Shown in pieces: positions 26,275 to 35,257 of a DNA stretch of 64,000 bases. Position numbers and translations under genes: made by a program. The DNA lies in NCBI GenBank assembly GCA_030037545.1, contig JASHRF010000053.1, positions 22,966 through 86,965 on the forward strand, in the 5' to 3' direction. Source of the DNA: Acidobacteriaceae bacterium. Lineage in GTDB: Bacteria; Acidobacteriota; Terriglobia; Terriglobales; Acidobacteriaceae. Within the stretch, counting starts at the first letter, position 1. Each line of letters starts with the position of its first letter. The notes beneath the pieces were generated by a model. The model saw nothing but the letters and a program-made list of their open reading frames with translations. It ran no database searches and had not been told where the DNA came from.

Positions 26275-28170
26275 ATGGAAAGCCCTTCCCGGGAATCGGC
26301 GGAGGCGCCGGGCTCCGCGCTGATTTTTGGCAACTTCCGGCTCGTTGCCGGCGGCAGCCTCTTCCGCGGAGAAACGCGGTTGGAGATTACGCCGGCAGAG
26401 CTAGCAGTGTTGCGCCTGTTGCTGACTCACCCCGGCCAGATCGTCTCCGCGGCCCAGGTTCGCGAGGCCATGGGGAGTGCGAGCAGCCCGGCCCGGGCTG
26501 TTCCTGCCTGCATCGAGTCCCTGCGCGCGAGCCTTGGCCCCGAAGATCTCATTGAGACGGTGTACAAGCGCGGCTACCGGTTACGGGCTGGAGTGCGTCC
26601 ATACCGCAGCGGATTGCTCTCTGCCGAGCCGGGTTCGCCTTTCGCTCCGCTGCCCGCTCCGATCCTTGTGCCGAGTCTTGCCATCGTTCCATTCAGCGCC
26701 GCAGCCGGCACCCCGGAATACCTGGCCTGGGCGCTCGCGGATGAAACTGCCGCGCATCTGGCGCAGGCCAGGCCGATCTCTTTTCGCATCGCGGCTTCGC
26801 AATCGGTGGCCACTCTGGCCGGCCGCGGACTGAGCGCGCAGCAGATCGGCGCCGCCATGGGCGCCAGCCTGGCTCTTACCGGTAAAGTCTGGGCCTCGCC
26901 CACACACTTCCGCGTACGCCTGCAGATGATTCAGGTCGCCGGCGACCGGGAGTTGTGGTCGGAAGACCTGCTGATCGAGCTGGGCCAGGTTCCGCAACTG
27001 AGCCGTAGACTGGCCGCGCGGATTCAGTCGCGCCTGGAGGCGAGCATCACGATCTCGGCCGGGACCGGAGGGGAGCCCGTGCTAGAGCCGCCCTCCGTTG
27101 CTCCGCCAGCCGTTGAAAGCGTCCGGCGGACTCCGGAAGGAAGCTCCAAAACGATTCTCGAGCAAGACGAATCGTGGGAACTGCTCGCGCGCGCACGCAG
27201 CGAATGGCGCAGCCTGGAGCGCCACCAGATGCAGGATGCCCTGCAACGGCTGACCCGCGCCGCCGATCTCGATCCCACGCTGGCGGAAGCGCGCATCGAG
27301 CTGGCGAATCTGTGCGTGGCGCAGGCCCTGCACGGCTATTTGCAGCCGGGGACTGCCGCGCAAATGGTGCATCGCGCGGCGCAGCGGTTCCTTGATTCCG
27401 AGGATCGCACTCAGAGCGCTGCGACTGGAGCAGCAAATCTGCTTCCGGCAGCCATACTTCCCGCGCTCGGATGGGTCCACTTCTACGCCGATCGCGATCT
27501 GCCCGCGGCGCTCCAGGCCTTCGAGGGATCCGCGCATCTGCCCCACGACTCCCGGGTTACCAGCGCCCGCACTCTGTTTCCGCTCAGCCGCCGCCGCTTC
27601 ACTGAGGCCATCGACCTATTGAGCGCGGCACTGCGCCTGGACCCCTGGTCAGCCCTGCTGCACGCGCGGATGGCCTGGGCTCTGCACCTGGCCGGCGAGG
27701 CTGCGGCCAGCGTCAAGCAGGCCGAGTACGCGCTTGCGGAGTTTCCTGACGACGAATCCCCCGCGCTCATCGGAGCCCTGGTGCTGGCGGCCAACGGCCA
27801 GGCGGGCCAGGCGGTGAAGATTGCCAGGGAGCTGGCGCGCCAACGCCCCTATTTCGACGCTGCCTCCGGCGTGCTGGCCCACGCGCTGGTTTGCGGCGGG
27901 CATCCTGAAGAGGCGCGCGAGATCCTCGAACGGCTGGAGTGGCTCAGTCGCGAACGCTATGTTATGAGCACCTTCAATGCCGCGGCCTGGGTGGCGCTGG
28001 ATGAGCCTGAGGCTGCGATCCAGCAGTTACGCGCGGCAGAGCAGGCCCGCTGCCCGTGGTTCTTTCAGATGATGGCAGACCCTCGGTTGGCCGCGCTCCA
28101 CGCGCACCCGGAATTCCAGGCCATGGAGGCCATTCTGGCCGGCATGGAAGCGACGGCTGTGAACCGCTAA
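26275..28170 (+). CDS. OmpR-type winged-helix protein with TolB-like and TPR regions
   Basis: A 631-residue protein. Residues about 18-105 form an OmpR/PhoB-type winged helix (ITPAELAVLRLLLTHPGQIV, ASSPARAVPACIESLRASLG, DLIETVYKRGYRLRAGV). A TolB N-terminal-like domain follows (LAIVPFSAAAGTPEYLAWAL to GDRELWSEDL), then a long helical TPR-like region (LARARSEWRSLERHQMQDAL and later repeats). This is the CadC/adenylate-cyclase-like layout common in Acidobacteriota, but no membrane helix is visible between the domains, so it is likely cytoplasmic. I prefer the ATG at 26275; the track uses 26083. The target genes are unknown. Confidence 0.8.
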   Translation: MESPSRESAEAPGSALIFGNFRLVAGGSLFRGETRLEITPAELAVLRLLLTHPGQIVSAAQVREAMGSASSPARAVPACIESLRASLGPEDLIETVYKRGYRLRAGVRPYRSGLLSAEPGSPFAPLPAPILVPSLAIVPFSAAAGTPEYLAWALADETAAHLAQARPISFRIAASQSVATLAGRGLSAQQIGAAMGASLALTGKVWASPTHFRVRLQMIQVAGDRELWSEDLLIELGQVPQLSRRLAARIQSRLEASITISAGTGGEPVLEPPSVAPPAVESVRRTPEGSSKTILEQDESWELLARARSEWRSLERHQMQDALQRLTRAADLDPTLAEARIELANLCVAQALHGYLQPGTAAQMVHRAAQRFLDSEDRTQSAATGAANLLPAAILPALGWVHFYADRDLPAALQAFEGSAHLPHDSRVTSARTLFPLSRRRFTEAIDLLSAALRLDPWSALLHARMAWALHLAGEAAASVKQAEYALAEFPDDESPALIGALVLAANGQAGQAVKIARELARQRPYFDAASGVLAHALVCGGHPEEAREILERLEWLSRERYVMSTFNAAAWVALDEPEAAIQQLRAAEQARCPWFFQMMADPRLAALHAHPEFQAMEAILAGMEATAVNR

Positions 28171-28227
28171 CGCGCCGTTTCCACAGCACGCGGACGCTGC
28201 CTTGCGCCGCCGATTTGATACTCGATT

Positions 28228-28259
28228 TAATTAGTCATGTCTTAAAAGAGGACTAATTA
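28228..28259. terminator. AT-rich inverted repeat after the winged-helix/TPR gene
   Basis: TAATTAGTC (28228-28236) and GACTAATTA (28251-28259) form a perfect 9-bp stem with a 14-nt loop, 57 bp past the stop codon. No T-tract follows, so it could equally be a protein-binding site. Confidence 0.4.
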
Positions 28260-28429
28260 GTCGCAATTTTGAGGAAAGAACTGTTCCGCGTTTCCTTTTC
28301 AAGGCTACAGCCACAAAACCGATCAAAGAGACGGGTTCTGCCCGAATGAAGGGCTTGGCAGCCGTGTTCAAAAGCAAACTTCAAAGTCCACGGCTCGCAA
28401 CCCGGGACCAGCTTGCAAGGCAGTTGTCC

Positions 28430-28552
28430 TAGGAGTGGTTTCATAACCAGTCTGTCATCGTCCCTCAGGGGCTAAAGCCCCACGTTTTTGGGGAACTCAT
28501 CGGCACGGCTGAAGCCGTGCCCTTTCAAAACAGGGTTATGAAACAGCTTCTA
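28430..28552 (+). mobile_element. MITE-like repeat, full copy 2
   Basis: The same ~123-bp element as at 15356: terminal repeats TAGGAGTGGTTTCATAACC and GGTTATGAAACAGCTTCTA, internal stems GGGGCTAAAGCCCC and GGCACGGCTGAAGCCGTGCC. Same orientation as copy 1. It ends 16 bp before the operator-like site of the TonB-dependent receptor gene, so it could insulate or alter that promoter. Confidence 0.85.
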
Positions 28553-28567
28553 GCCTTAATCCTGAAA

Positions 28568-28583
28568 CGTGATCTAAATCACA
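28568..28583 (+). promoter_or_regulatory. CRP/FNR-like site upstream of the TonB-dependent receptor
   Basis: CGTGA-TCTAAA-TCACA fits the TGTGA-N6-TCACA consensus of CRP-family regulators with one mismatch. It lies about 125 bp before the GTG start. No CRP-like regulator gene is in the window, so this rests on sequence resemblance alone. Confidence 0.4.
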
Positions 28584-28590
28584 GACTGAA

Positions 28591-28611
28591 ATAGGACTGA
28601 TTGTGTCCTAT
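28591..28611 (+). promoter_or_regulatory. Inverted repeat (7-7-7) upstream of the TonB-dependent receptor
   Basis: ATAGGAC and GTCCTAT are perfect complements separated by 7 bp (21 bp in all), 98 bp before the receptor start. The size suits a dimeric regulator. It could also be a leader hairpin if transcription starts upstream. Confidence 0.45.
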
Positions 28612-28708
28612 ATAAGCATCGGCTGGCTCGATTCGGCTTTGCGAGAAACAAGCGCCAGAGTGCCGGCGCCGCGCAATCTGGAAAGCCGATGCCGCGGAGG
28701 AGTCGTTC

Positions 28709-31700
28709 GTGAAACGCCTTGCTGTTCTTCTTCTTTTTTTCTCGATGGCCGCAGGATGGCTCCGCGCCCAGGATCGCAACGCAGGCGTCAATCAGATCGC
28801 AGGCGTGGTTCACGACCCAAGTGGGGCTATCATTCCCGGCGCTCAAGTCACGGTGATGCGCGGGTCCGGCGTGGTGGCTTCCGCAGTGACCGACGGGGAG
28901 GGCCACTTCCAAATCGCTGTTCCCGCGCCAGGCAGTTACACGGTGCAGGTGAAGGCCGCGGGCTTTGCGGACTTCAATGGCCAGGCCACGGTGACGGCTG
29001 CCGTACCCTTCGCGAGCCTTGACGTGATCCTCGAGATAAGCGCCAAAACCGAAACCGTGGAGGTGACGGCCGATGCGCTGGCCGCCGAAACCACCAGCAC
29101 CCAGTTGGGCGAGACCCTGGAAACCAAGAAGATCGAGAGCGTGCCATTGAACGGCCGCGACTTTACCGACCTGATGGCAGTGCAGCCGGGCATTGTGCCG
29201 GTGAACAGCACGCAGCCCGGCGCGGTGGTGATGACTGGCGTGGCGTCCACGCCGCCCTCCGGCGACGCCGATGCTGGAAATTTATCCATCAGCGGGCAGC
29301 GCGAAAATTCCAACGGATTTCGCGTGGATGGCGCCGACGTGGAAGAGGACGTGAACATGGGCACCTCGATCGTGCCCAATCTCGATTCGATCGACAGCTT
29401 CCGCGTGCTGACTTCGAACTTCGACGCCGAATACGGCAACTCCAGCGGCGGCCAGGTGCTGGTGACCACCAAGTCCGGAACCAGCCAGCTCCACGGCAGC
29501 GCCTTCGAATTCCTGCGCAACACGGCGCTGGACGCGCGCAATTATTTTTCCTCCGATCGCGCCGCGTACCGGCAGAACCAGTTTGGGGGAACGCTGGGCG
29601 GCGAGCCTTTTCATCGCGGCGTAATGCTCTTCGGCGATTACCAGGGCACGCGGCTGACCGAGGGCATCGATACTGGCGATATTGCCGTGCCGACCGCGGC
29701 CGAGCGCGGCGGGAACTTCAGCCAGGTTCCGCTCACCGGCAGCGTGAATGGCAATTACTGGGCGGCGCAGTTGTCATCGCGGCTGGGCCAGACGGTCACC
29801 GCCGGCGAGCCGTATGCGCAGGTCTTCCCAAGCGGACAGATTCCGCAGGAAATATGGTCCGCGCCGGCCAAGTACCTGCTGAGCTCGATTCCTGAGCCCA
29901 ATGCTGGCTCGGGTCTGTTTGAGACCGCCGATGCCGCCGAAACACTCCAGGACGATAAGGCCGGGCTGCGCGCCGATTGGAGGCACGGCAACGGCGCGCT
30001 CTCCGCCTACTATTTTCTCGACCACTACGCGCTCGACAATCCCTATCCCACCGGCACCGGCGGCGCCAGCGTGCCCGGCTTCGACGCCACTTCGAACGGC
30101 CTTGCGCAACTCTTCATCCTGGAGCACACGCAGACCATCGGCGGCTCGATGCTCAACGACGTCCACCTCAGCTACATGCGCAATTTCAACTCCGTGGGCC
30201 AGCCGCGCGGCGGCGTGGGGCCGACGCTCGCCGGGCAGGGCTTCAGCGGCATCGTGCCGTTGCAGCCGTCGACCGAGGGCGTCGAAAACATCTCCTTCAA
30301 CGACTTCACGATGGGCGTGGACACCTCGGCGCTGGTGCAAGCCGAGAATATCGTCGAGCTGAGCGACGCTTTTTCGCGCATCACCGGACGCCACGGGCTC
30401 AAATTCGGCGGTGAGATTCATGCCAGCCAGATCAACACCAATCCCGACGTCGATTTCAACGGCGCCTTCAGCTTCAACGGCTCGGAAACCGGCGTCGATT
30501 TTGCCGACTTCCTGCTGGGCGTCGCTTCCAGCTACACGCAGGGCCAGGCGGGGAGCTTTTACAACCGCAATCTGTACATGGCCGCCTTTGCCCAGGACAG
30601 TTGGAAGGCCACCGACCGGCTCACTGTCAATTACGGCGTGCGCTGGGACCGCATCCGGCCGTGGAGCGAAAAATACAACCAACTGCAAACGTTGGTGAAA
30701 GGCGAGCAATCGCAGGTGTTTCCGGGCGCGCCGCAGGGGCTGGTTTTCCCCGGCGATCCCGGTGTGCCCGATTCGCTGGCTCCCGCGCGCAACGATTTTT
30801 CGCCCCGCGCCGGCATCGCCTATTCGCCCTCGCGCTCCTCGAACGGCAGCTTTTTGGACAAGATCGTTGGCCCGGCGGGAAACACCAGCATTCGACTCGG
30901 CTACGGCATGTATTACACGGCCTACGAGGGATTGTCGGCAGGCATCATGAGCGCCAATCCACCCTACGGCTACACCTACACCTCAGCCGCGCCACCGTTG
31001 TTCGCGTCTCCGTTCACGGTGGCCGCGACCGGCGCCAACGCCGGCCAGCGCTTTCCGCTGCAGCACGTGGCCTATGGCGCCAGCCGCGCTCATCCCGACT
31101 CCAGCGTGAACTGGAGCCAGTTTGAGCCGCTGGTCGGCATTCCCGCGGTCGATCCCAACGACGTGACGCCTTACGCGCAGCACTGGATGATGAGCGTGGA
31201 GCGGCAACTGGGCAGCGCCACGTTGGTCACGATGAGCTACGTGGGCACGTCGTCGCATCATCTGCTGGTGCTCGAGGAGGCCAACCCGGCCAATCCCGCG
31301 CTTTGCCTGAGCCTGGGTTCGGCCTGCGGGCCGTTCAACGAGCAGGAAGCACGTACCGTCTTCGGTCCCGAATTCGGCAGCGTAGAATTGCAGCGCACCA
31401 TCGCCAACGCCAACTACAACGCTCTCGAAGCCACACTGAACCACCGCTCGCACGGCCTGGATCTGCTGGCCGGCTACACCTATTCGAAGTCCATCGACCA
31501 ATCGGCAGGCTTGCCCGAGCCGGTAAACCCGGTCGATCCTTCGCTGAGCCGCGGCCTCTCTGCGTTCGACATGCGCCATAATTTCGTCACGTCGTTCCAC
31601 TATGCTCTGCCCAAGCTTGCCTCCAAACCGCTCCACGCTATGGCGGACGGCTGGGCAGTCGCGGGCATCGCGCGCTTTACCTCGGGCCTGCCCGTTACGC

Positions 31701-32122
31701 TGTTGAACAACAATGACACCTCGCTGCTGGGCACGATTCCGAACGGCATCAACAATAACGGCGTGGACACGCCCAACTGGAACGGCGCATCGCTGCACTT
31801 GAACACGAATCCCCGCGGCGGCGCGGCGGTCTTCGACGCAGCGCAGTTCAGCCTGCCCGCTCTGGGGACGATGGGCAATGCGCGACGCCGCTTTTTCTCC
31901 GGTCCCGGGATGGAAAACCTGGACGCCACCGTCACACGCGAATTTTCGATGCGCGAGAACCGCAGCTTCGAGTTTCGCGCCGAGGCTTTCAATGCCTTCA
32001 ACGACACCCAATTCCTGGGCGCGGCCGCAGTGGATGGAAACATCTCCGATCCCACCTTTGGTCAGGCCATCAGCGCCATGCCGCCGCGGCTGATGCAGAT
32101 GGCGGTGCGTTACCGGTTCTAA
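28709..32122 (+). CDS. TonB-dependent receptor with carboxypeptidase-like N-terminal domain (Oar-like)
   Basis: A 1137-residue outer-membrane protein: signal peptide (MKRLAVLLLFFSMAAGWLRA), a carboxypeptidase regulatory-like beta domain (about 28-115: IAGVVHDPSGAIIPGAQVTV, PGSYTVQVKAAGF), a plug-like region (ESVPLNGRDFTDLMAVQPGI, FRVDGADVEEDVN, LTSNFDAEYGNSSGGQVLVT) and a barrel ending in Phe (MAVRYRF). Such Oar-like receptors are numerous in Acidobacteriota and are thought to import large substrates, often glycans. I see no SusD-type partner. The GTG at 28709 has GGAGGAG 7 nt upstream. Confidence 0.92.
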   Translation: MKRLAVLLLFFSMAAGWLRAQDRNAGVNQIAGVVHDPSGAIIPGAQVTVMRGSGVVASAVTDGEGHFQIAVPAPGSYTVQVKAAGFADFNGQATVTAAVPFASLDVILEISAKTETVEVTADALAAETTSTQLGETLETKKIESVPLNGRDFTDLMAVQPGIVPVNSTQPGAVVMTGVASTPPSGDADAGNLSISGQRENSNGFRVDGADVEEDVNMGTSIVPNLDSIDSFRVLTSNFDAEYGNSSGGQVLVTTKSGTSQLHGSAFEFLRNTALDARNYFSSDRAAYRQNQFGGTLGGEPFHRGVMLFGDYQGTRLTEGIDTGDIAVPTAAERGGNFSQVPLTGSVNGNYWAAQLSSRLGQTVTAGEPYAQVFPSGQIPQEIWSAPAKYLLSSIPEPNAGSGLFETADAAETLQDDKAGLRADWRHGNGALSAYYFLDHYALDNPYPTGTGGASVPGFDATSNGLAQLFILEHTQTIGGSMLNDVHLSYMRNFNSVGQPRGGVGPTLAGQGFSGIVPLQPSTEGVENISFNDFTMGVDTSALVQAENIVELSDAFSRITGRHGLKFGGEIHASQINTNPDVDFNGAFSFNGSETGVDFADFLLGVASSYTQGQAGSFYNRNLYMAAFAQDSWKATDRLTVNYGVRWDRIRPWSEKYNQLQTLVKGEQSQVFPGAPQGLVFPGDPGVPDSLAPARNDFSPRAGIAYSPSRSSNGSFLDKIVGPAGNTSIRLGYGMYYTAYEGLSAGIMSANPPYGYTYTSAAPPLFASPFTVAATGANAGQRFPLQHVAYGASRAHPDSSVNWSQFEPLVGIPAVDPNDVTPYAQHWMMSVERQLGSATLVTMSYVGTSSHHLLVLEEANPANPALCLSLGSACGPFNEQEARTVFGPEFGSVELQRTIANANYNALEATLNHRSHGLDLLAGYTYSKSIDQSAGLPEPVNPVDPSLSRGLSAFDMRHNFVTSFHYALPKLASKPLHAMADGWAVAGIARFTSGLPVTLLNNNDTSLLGTIPNGINNNGVDTPNWNGASLHLNTNPRGGAAVFDAAQFSLPALGTMGNARRRFFSGPGMENLDATVTREFSMRENRSFEFRAEAFNAFNDTQFLGAAAVDGNISDPTFGQAISAMPPRLMQMAVRYRF

Positions 32123-32220
32123 CGGCAGCGAGTCAGCAAGTTAGCGGGTCAGCCAGTGAGCCGATGACCGTCGCGGAAGGCTGACTTGCCGGCTTGCCAG
32201 CACGCTGATTTGCTAGGGGG
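32123..32220. repeat. Mirrored array of degenerate gtcagc words
   Basis: The left part repeats AGTCAGC, GTTAGC, GTCAGCC and GTGAGCC. The right part repeats the complement (GGCTGAC, GGCTTGCC, GCTGATTTGC). Together they form an imperfect hairpin just after the receptor stop, where a terminator would be expected. Same architecture as the arrays at 242, 47277 and 47888 with a different word. Confidence 0.6.
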
Positions 32221-32284
32221 CCGTTTACGCTTGCGGGTGGAGCGATTTATCTTGATCTCGCTCTTCAAATCGCGAGGCGCAACC

Positions 32285-33217
32285 ATGCGAACCGGAATCT
32301 TTGCTGCATCGCTTCTTTGCCTTTTCACCGCTGGAGCGCTGACGGCGCAGAATGCGCCCCAGCGCCCCAAGATTACCGGCCTGTCGCATTTGGCCATCTA
32401 CACCTCCGATCCGGCTGCCACCGAGCACTACTTCACCGTGATCCTGGGCGCGGTCCGGGTGGGCGATCCGGAGACGATCCAGGGCGCGCGCTACATGATC
32501 AGCGCCACGCAGTTTATCGAGGTGCTGCCGCTGCCCGCGGACGCGGGCGTCAACAGGCTCGACCACTCGGCGTGGAACGTCTCGAGCGCCGAGGACATGC
32601 GCAGATACCTCGCCGCCAAGGGATGGAAGCACCTTGGGCCGCTCGAGCACGGCTCCGACGGCAGCCGCTGGTTCGAGACGCTCGATCCCGAAGGCAACAA
32701 AGTGCAATTCGTGCAGCCGCCGGCACACCCCAAACCCATTAACGCACCCAACGCAATCGGCCATCACATCATTCACATCGGCTTCCTGGTTCACAGCCGT
32801 GCGACCGAGGACGCGTTCTATCGCGATCTGCTCGGCTTTAGGCCCTATTGGTGGGGTGGAATGCAGGAGGGCAAGATGGACTGGGTGAGCCAGCAGGTTC
32901 CCAACGGCCACGACTGGCTGGAATACATGCTCTCGGCCGGGCCGGGCATGGGCATTCCGGCCAGCATGACGCAGCGCGAGCTGGGCGTGCTCGATCACTT
33001 TTCGATCGGCGAGGTTTCGGTGCCCGCCGCATACGAAATCCTGGTCAAAGGCGACCGGCTCGACTGCCGGCACGACCAGGGGCCCAAGATCGGCAGGGAT
33101 GGAAAATACCAGTTCAACCTCTACGACCCAGATGGAATACGGACCGAGCTGATGAACTTCCACGCTACGGAGAAGCCATGTTGCTCGCCGTTTACGGCTG
33201 CGGACCCGGCGGAATAG
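32285..33217 (+). CDS. Secreted two-domain VOC (glyoxalase-fold) protein
   Basis: A 310-residue protein with a signal peptide (MRTGIFAASLLCLFTAGALTAQ) and two VOC domains: LSHLAIYTSDPAATEHYFTV (about 34 on) and IHIGFLVHSRATEDAFYRDL (about 165 on), with late metal-position candidates in WFETLDPEGNKVQF and NLYDPDGIRTELM. VOC enzymes include glyoxalases, dioxygenases and epimerases; substrate is not evident. Export of a VOC protein is somewhat unusual. I chose the ATG at 32285; the track ORF adds 33 residues. Confidence 0.8.
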   Translation: MRTGIFAASLLCLFTAGALTAQNAPQRPKITGLSHLAIYTSDPAATEHYFTVILGAVRVGDPETIQGARYMISATQFIEVLPLPADAGVNRLDHSAWNVSSAEDMRRYLAAKGWKHLGPLEHGSDGSRWFETLDPEGNKVQFVQPPAHPKPINAPNAIGHHIIHIGFLVHSRATEDAFYRDLLGFRPYWWGGMQEGKMDWVSQQVPNGHDWLEYMLSAGPGMGIPASMTQRELGVLDHFSIGEVSVPAAYEILVKGDRLDCRHDQGPKIGRDGKYQFNLYDPDGIRTELMNFHATEKPCCSPFTAADPAE

Positions 33218-33370
33218 CGAATCAGCGAGCCGGCCGGTCATCGAGCCAGCAGTAGCCCGCAGCCAGGCCTTCCTGTATACTTTTTAAGAGCCTGAAAAGA
33301 CGAGGGGAGGCCTTGTCTAAACGGCCAATCGCCGGCGATGGCACGCCCATCGACCAAAACGAGTAGAAAA

Positions 33371-33568
33371 ATGCCCAAGTTGAAGACCCATTCGGGCGCG
33401 GCCAAGCGCTTCAAGAAGACCGCGACCGGCAAGATCAAGCGCGGCCACACCAAGACGCGGCACATCCTTACGTCGAAACCGCAGAAGGCCAAGCGCAAGC
33501 TCGGAAAGAGCGCGCTGGTTTCTGATGGCGACCACGCCAAGGTGGCGCGCATGATTCCCTACGCCTGA
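33371..33568 (+). CDS. rpmI: Ribosomal protein bL35
   Basis: A 65-residue protein with the L35 pattern [20 protein letters not shown], then [13 protein letters not shown] and an MIPYA end. It is part of the large ribosomal subunit. I use the ATG at 33371; the track ORF starts 11 codons upstream. In most bacteria the order is infC-rpmI-rplT; here a VOC gene lies upstream and infC is not in the window. rplT follows after 271 bp. Confidence 0.96.
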   Translation: MPKLKTHSGAAKRFKKTATGKIKRGHTKTRHILTSKPQKAKRKLGKSALVSDGDHAKVARMIPYA

Positions 33569-33839
33569 CCACCGCGTGGGGCAGCTCTTTGGACAGGAGT
33601 TGTGCCACGTGAGCTGATGGGATCTGCCGTGCGCAGTACCCCCGCCGAATGCGAAATGCGTTCGTCATCGGCGAGAAATCAGGCTTGAACTGAGCGAGTG
33701 AAGAGGCCCAACCTGCCTCCAGCCGCGTAACGCCAGCCGTTAGCTCTTAGCTTCCAGCTCGACGTGCTCGAACCCGGTTTTGCGATTCTCCGCCGAGAGA
33801 CGGAAAGCGAATCGAAGAGACCGAAAAAGGAGAAAAAAC

Positions 33840-34205
33840 ATGCCCCGCGTAAAACGTGGCACCAAGCGGCACGATCGCCGCAAGAAGATTCTGGACCGCG
33901 CCAGCGGTTATTTCCTGACAAAATCGAAGCTCTACCAGGCGGCCCAGGAGGCCGTGGAACGCGGCCTGAAGTTTGCCTATAAGGGCCGGCGCGAGAAGAA
34001 GCGCCAGTTCCGCTCGTTGTGGATCGTGCGCATCGCCGCGGCGGCCAAGCTGAACGGCACCAGCTACTCGCAGTTCATTCACGGGCTGAAGAAGGCCGGC
34101 ATCGAGTTGGACCGCAAGATCCTGGCCGAAATCGCCGTAAAGGACGCGGCCGGATTTACGAGGCTGGTGGAGCAGTCGAAGTCAGCGCTAGCAGCAAAAG
34201 CTTAA
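33840..34205 (+). CDS. rplT: Ribosomal protein bL20
   Basis: A 121-residue protein: [61 protein letters not shown], and [20 protein letters not shown]. It binds 23S rRNA early in assembly and in some bacteria represses its own operon. The ATG at 33840 is preceded by AAAAAGGAGAAAAAAC. The 271 bp gap from rpmI is wider than usual and may carry a second promoter or leader. Confidence 0.97.
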   Translation: MPRVKRGTKRHDRRKKILDRASGYFLTKSKLYQAAQEAVERGLKFAYKGRREKKRQFRSLWIVRIAAAAKLNGTSYSQFIHGLKKAGIELDRKILAEIAVKDAAGFTRLVEQSKSALAAKA

Positions 34206-34228
34206 CCTGCAAGATGACTGGCGGAAGA

Positions 34229-34260
34229 GCGGCCCGGAATCTATAGGGATTCCGGGCCGC
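34229..34260 (+). terminator. Rho-independent-type terminator after rplT
   Basis: A perfect 13-bp stem (GCGGCCCGGAATC / GATTCCGGGCCGC) with a 6-nt loop, 23 bp past the rplT stop, followed by a T/G-rich run. Confidence 0.8.
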
Positions 34261-34407
34261 TGTTCGTTGTTGCGGCGGTTTAGGGAACCATGTAGGGTCG
34301 CCAAAATCGTGCAGTGCAGGCCGCTGCTCCTTGGTGTCGCGTTGGCTTAGCTTCTTCGGCTCCTCCCTATAGCATTTCCTAAACCGCTATAACGGACGCC
34401 TTTAGTC

Positions 34408-34785
34408 TCATTTGCCGAATTTATCCAAACGCCAGCCGTACACAGTCCTCAGATCTTCCGCACGGTGCCTTGTCATTGCTTCGAGACAAGCCAGTCTTAC
34501 CGTCGGTCCCGCGCTGCCGCGTTGGTACAAATCGTATTCGGCCTTACAATTCGCATTCCTGAATTGAATCCAAAGCCTCTGAGCGTCTTTGAGGTTTGCC
34601 AGGTCCACGCCTGATTCGAGAGTCTCGATTCGCTGATAGTATCGGTTCAGTTCGGTGTCCGCGTTTCGAAGAGCCGCATTGAAACACGCTGCTTCCTTTG
34701 CCGTACTCGAGGGTCCTTGGCAGGGCGCATCCTTCAAATTCATGTGCTGAGCCAAGCTACCGGTGCAGGCAGCAATCCATACCAC
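34408..34785 (-). CDS. LprI/DUF1311-type protein
   Basis: A 125-residue frame with the DUF1311 (lysozyme inhibitor LprI) pattern: four Cys (DAPCQGPSSTAKEAACFNAALR, NANCKAEYDLYQRG, VRLACLEAMTRHRAEDL) and the helical RNADTELNRYYQRIETL. Such proteins are exported. The start is unclear: GTG at 34785 gives a short hydrophobic leader (VVWIAACTGSLAQ), and in-frame codons just upstream encode RRS without an ATG. An upstream ATG is in another frame, so a 5' indel is possible. Confidence 0.65.
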   Translation of the reverse strand: MVWIAACTGSLAQHMNLKDAPCQGPSSTAKEAACFNAALRNADTELNRYYQRIETLESGVDLANLKDAQRLWIQFRNANCKAEYDLYQRGSAGPTVRLACLEAMTRHRAEDLRTVYGWRLDKFGK

Positions 34786-34870
34786 AATTGACCGCCGAGA
34801 TTGAACCGATTCTGCCTGGCATAGATCGTTCCTTTCTATCTCAGTACAACGTGTTATTTGAAATCAGTCT

Positions 34871-35257
34871 CTAATCCCGCGCCAGGGCTCCCGGCCATCG
34901 CCGCGCCTCCATCACCAGCAGGCAAATGGCCAACGCAATCGAGAGCAGCACACCCAGAATCAATGGCCAGTCATAGGTGTGCGCGCGGAGCGTGAAGCGG
35001 GTGGTGGTAGCAGCGATGAAGGTTCCGTCGGCGACCAGCCATACACACGCCGCGCGCCGGTGCCAGAACGCAAGCAGACTCGCCGGACCCACGGTCAGGC
35101 AGTTGATTACCACTGCGAGCGTGTCCAGCAGGGTGCCTTGGCTGCCCGGCGTAATCGCAAACACCAGGAGTTGCACCAGCAGAAACCCGCCCCAAATTAG
35201 GCCGACTGTCAGCACCGTGCGCATATAAAACTGCTGCAACCGCCGTTTTTCATCCAT
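34871..35257 (-). CDS. Four-helix membrane protein of unknown function
   Basis: A 128-residue protein starting MDEKRRLQQFYMRTVLTVGL, with four hydrophobic segments and a short tail. No family was recognised. The ATG at 35257 overlaps the stop of the hydrolase remnant (35250), suggesting it was once translationally coupled to that gene. The track ORF extends 18 residues further upstream. Confidence 0.65.
   Translation of the reverse strand: MDEKRRLQQFYMRTVLTVGLIWGGFLLVQLLVFAITPGSQGTLLDTLAVVINCLTVGPASLLAFWHRRAACVWLVADGTFIAATTTRFTLRAHTYDWPLILGVLLSIALAICLLVMEARRWPGALARD

Noticed and set aside
34786-34860. Upstream ATG (MPGRIGSISAV) as start of the LprI-like gene
   Set aside because: It is in a different frame from the DUF1311 domain, so it cannot be the start unless there is a frameshift.
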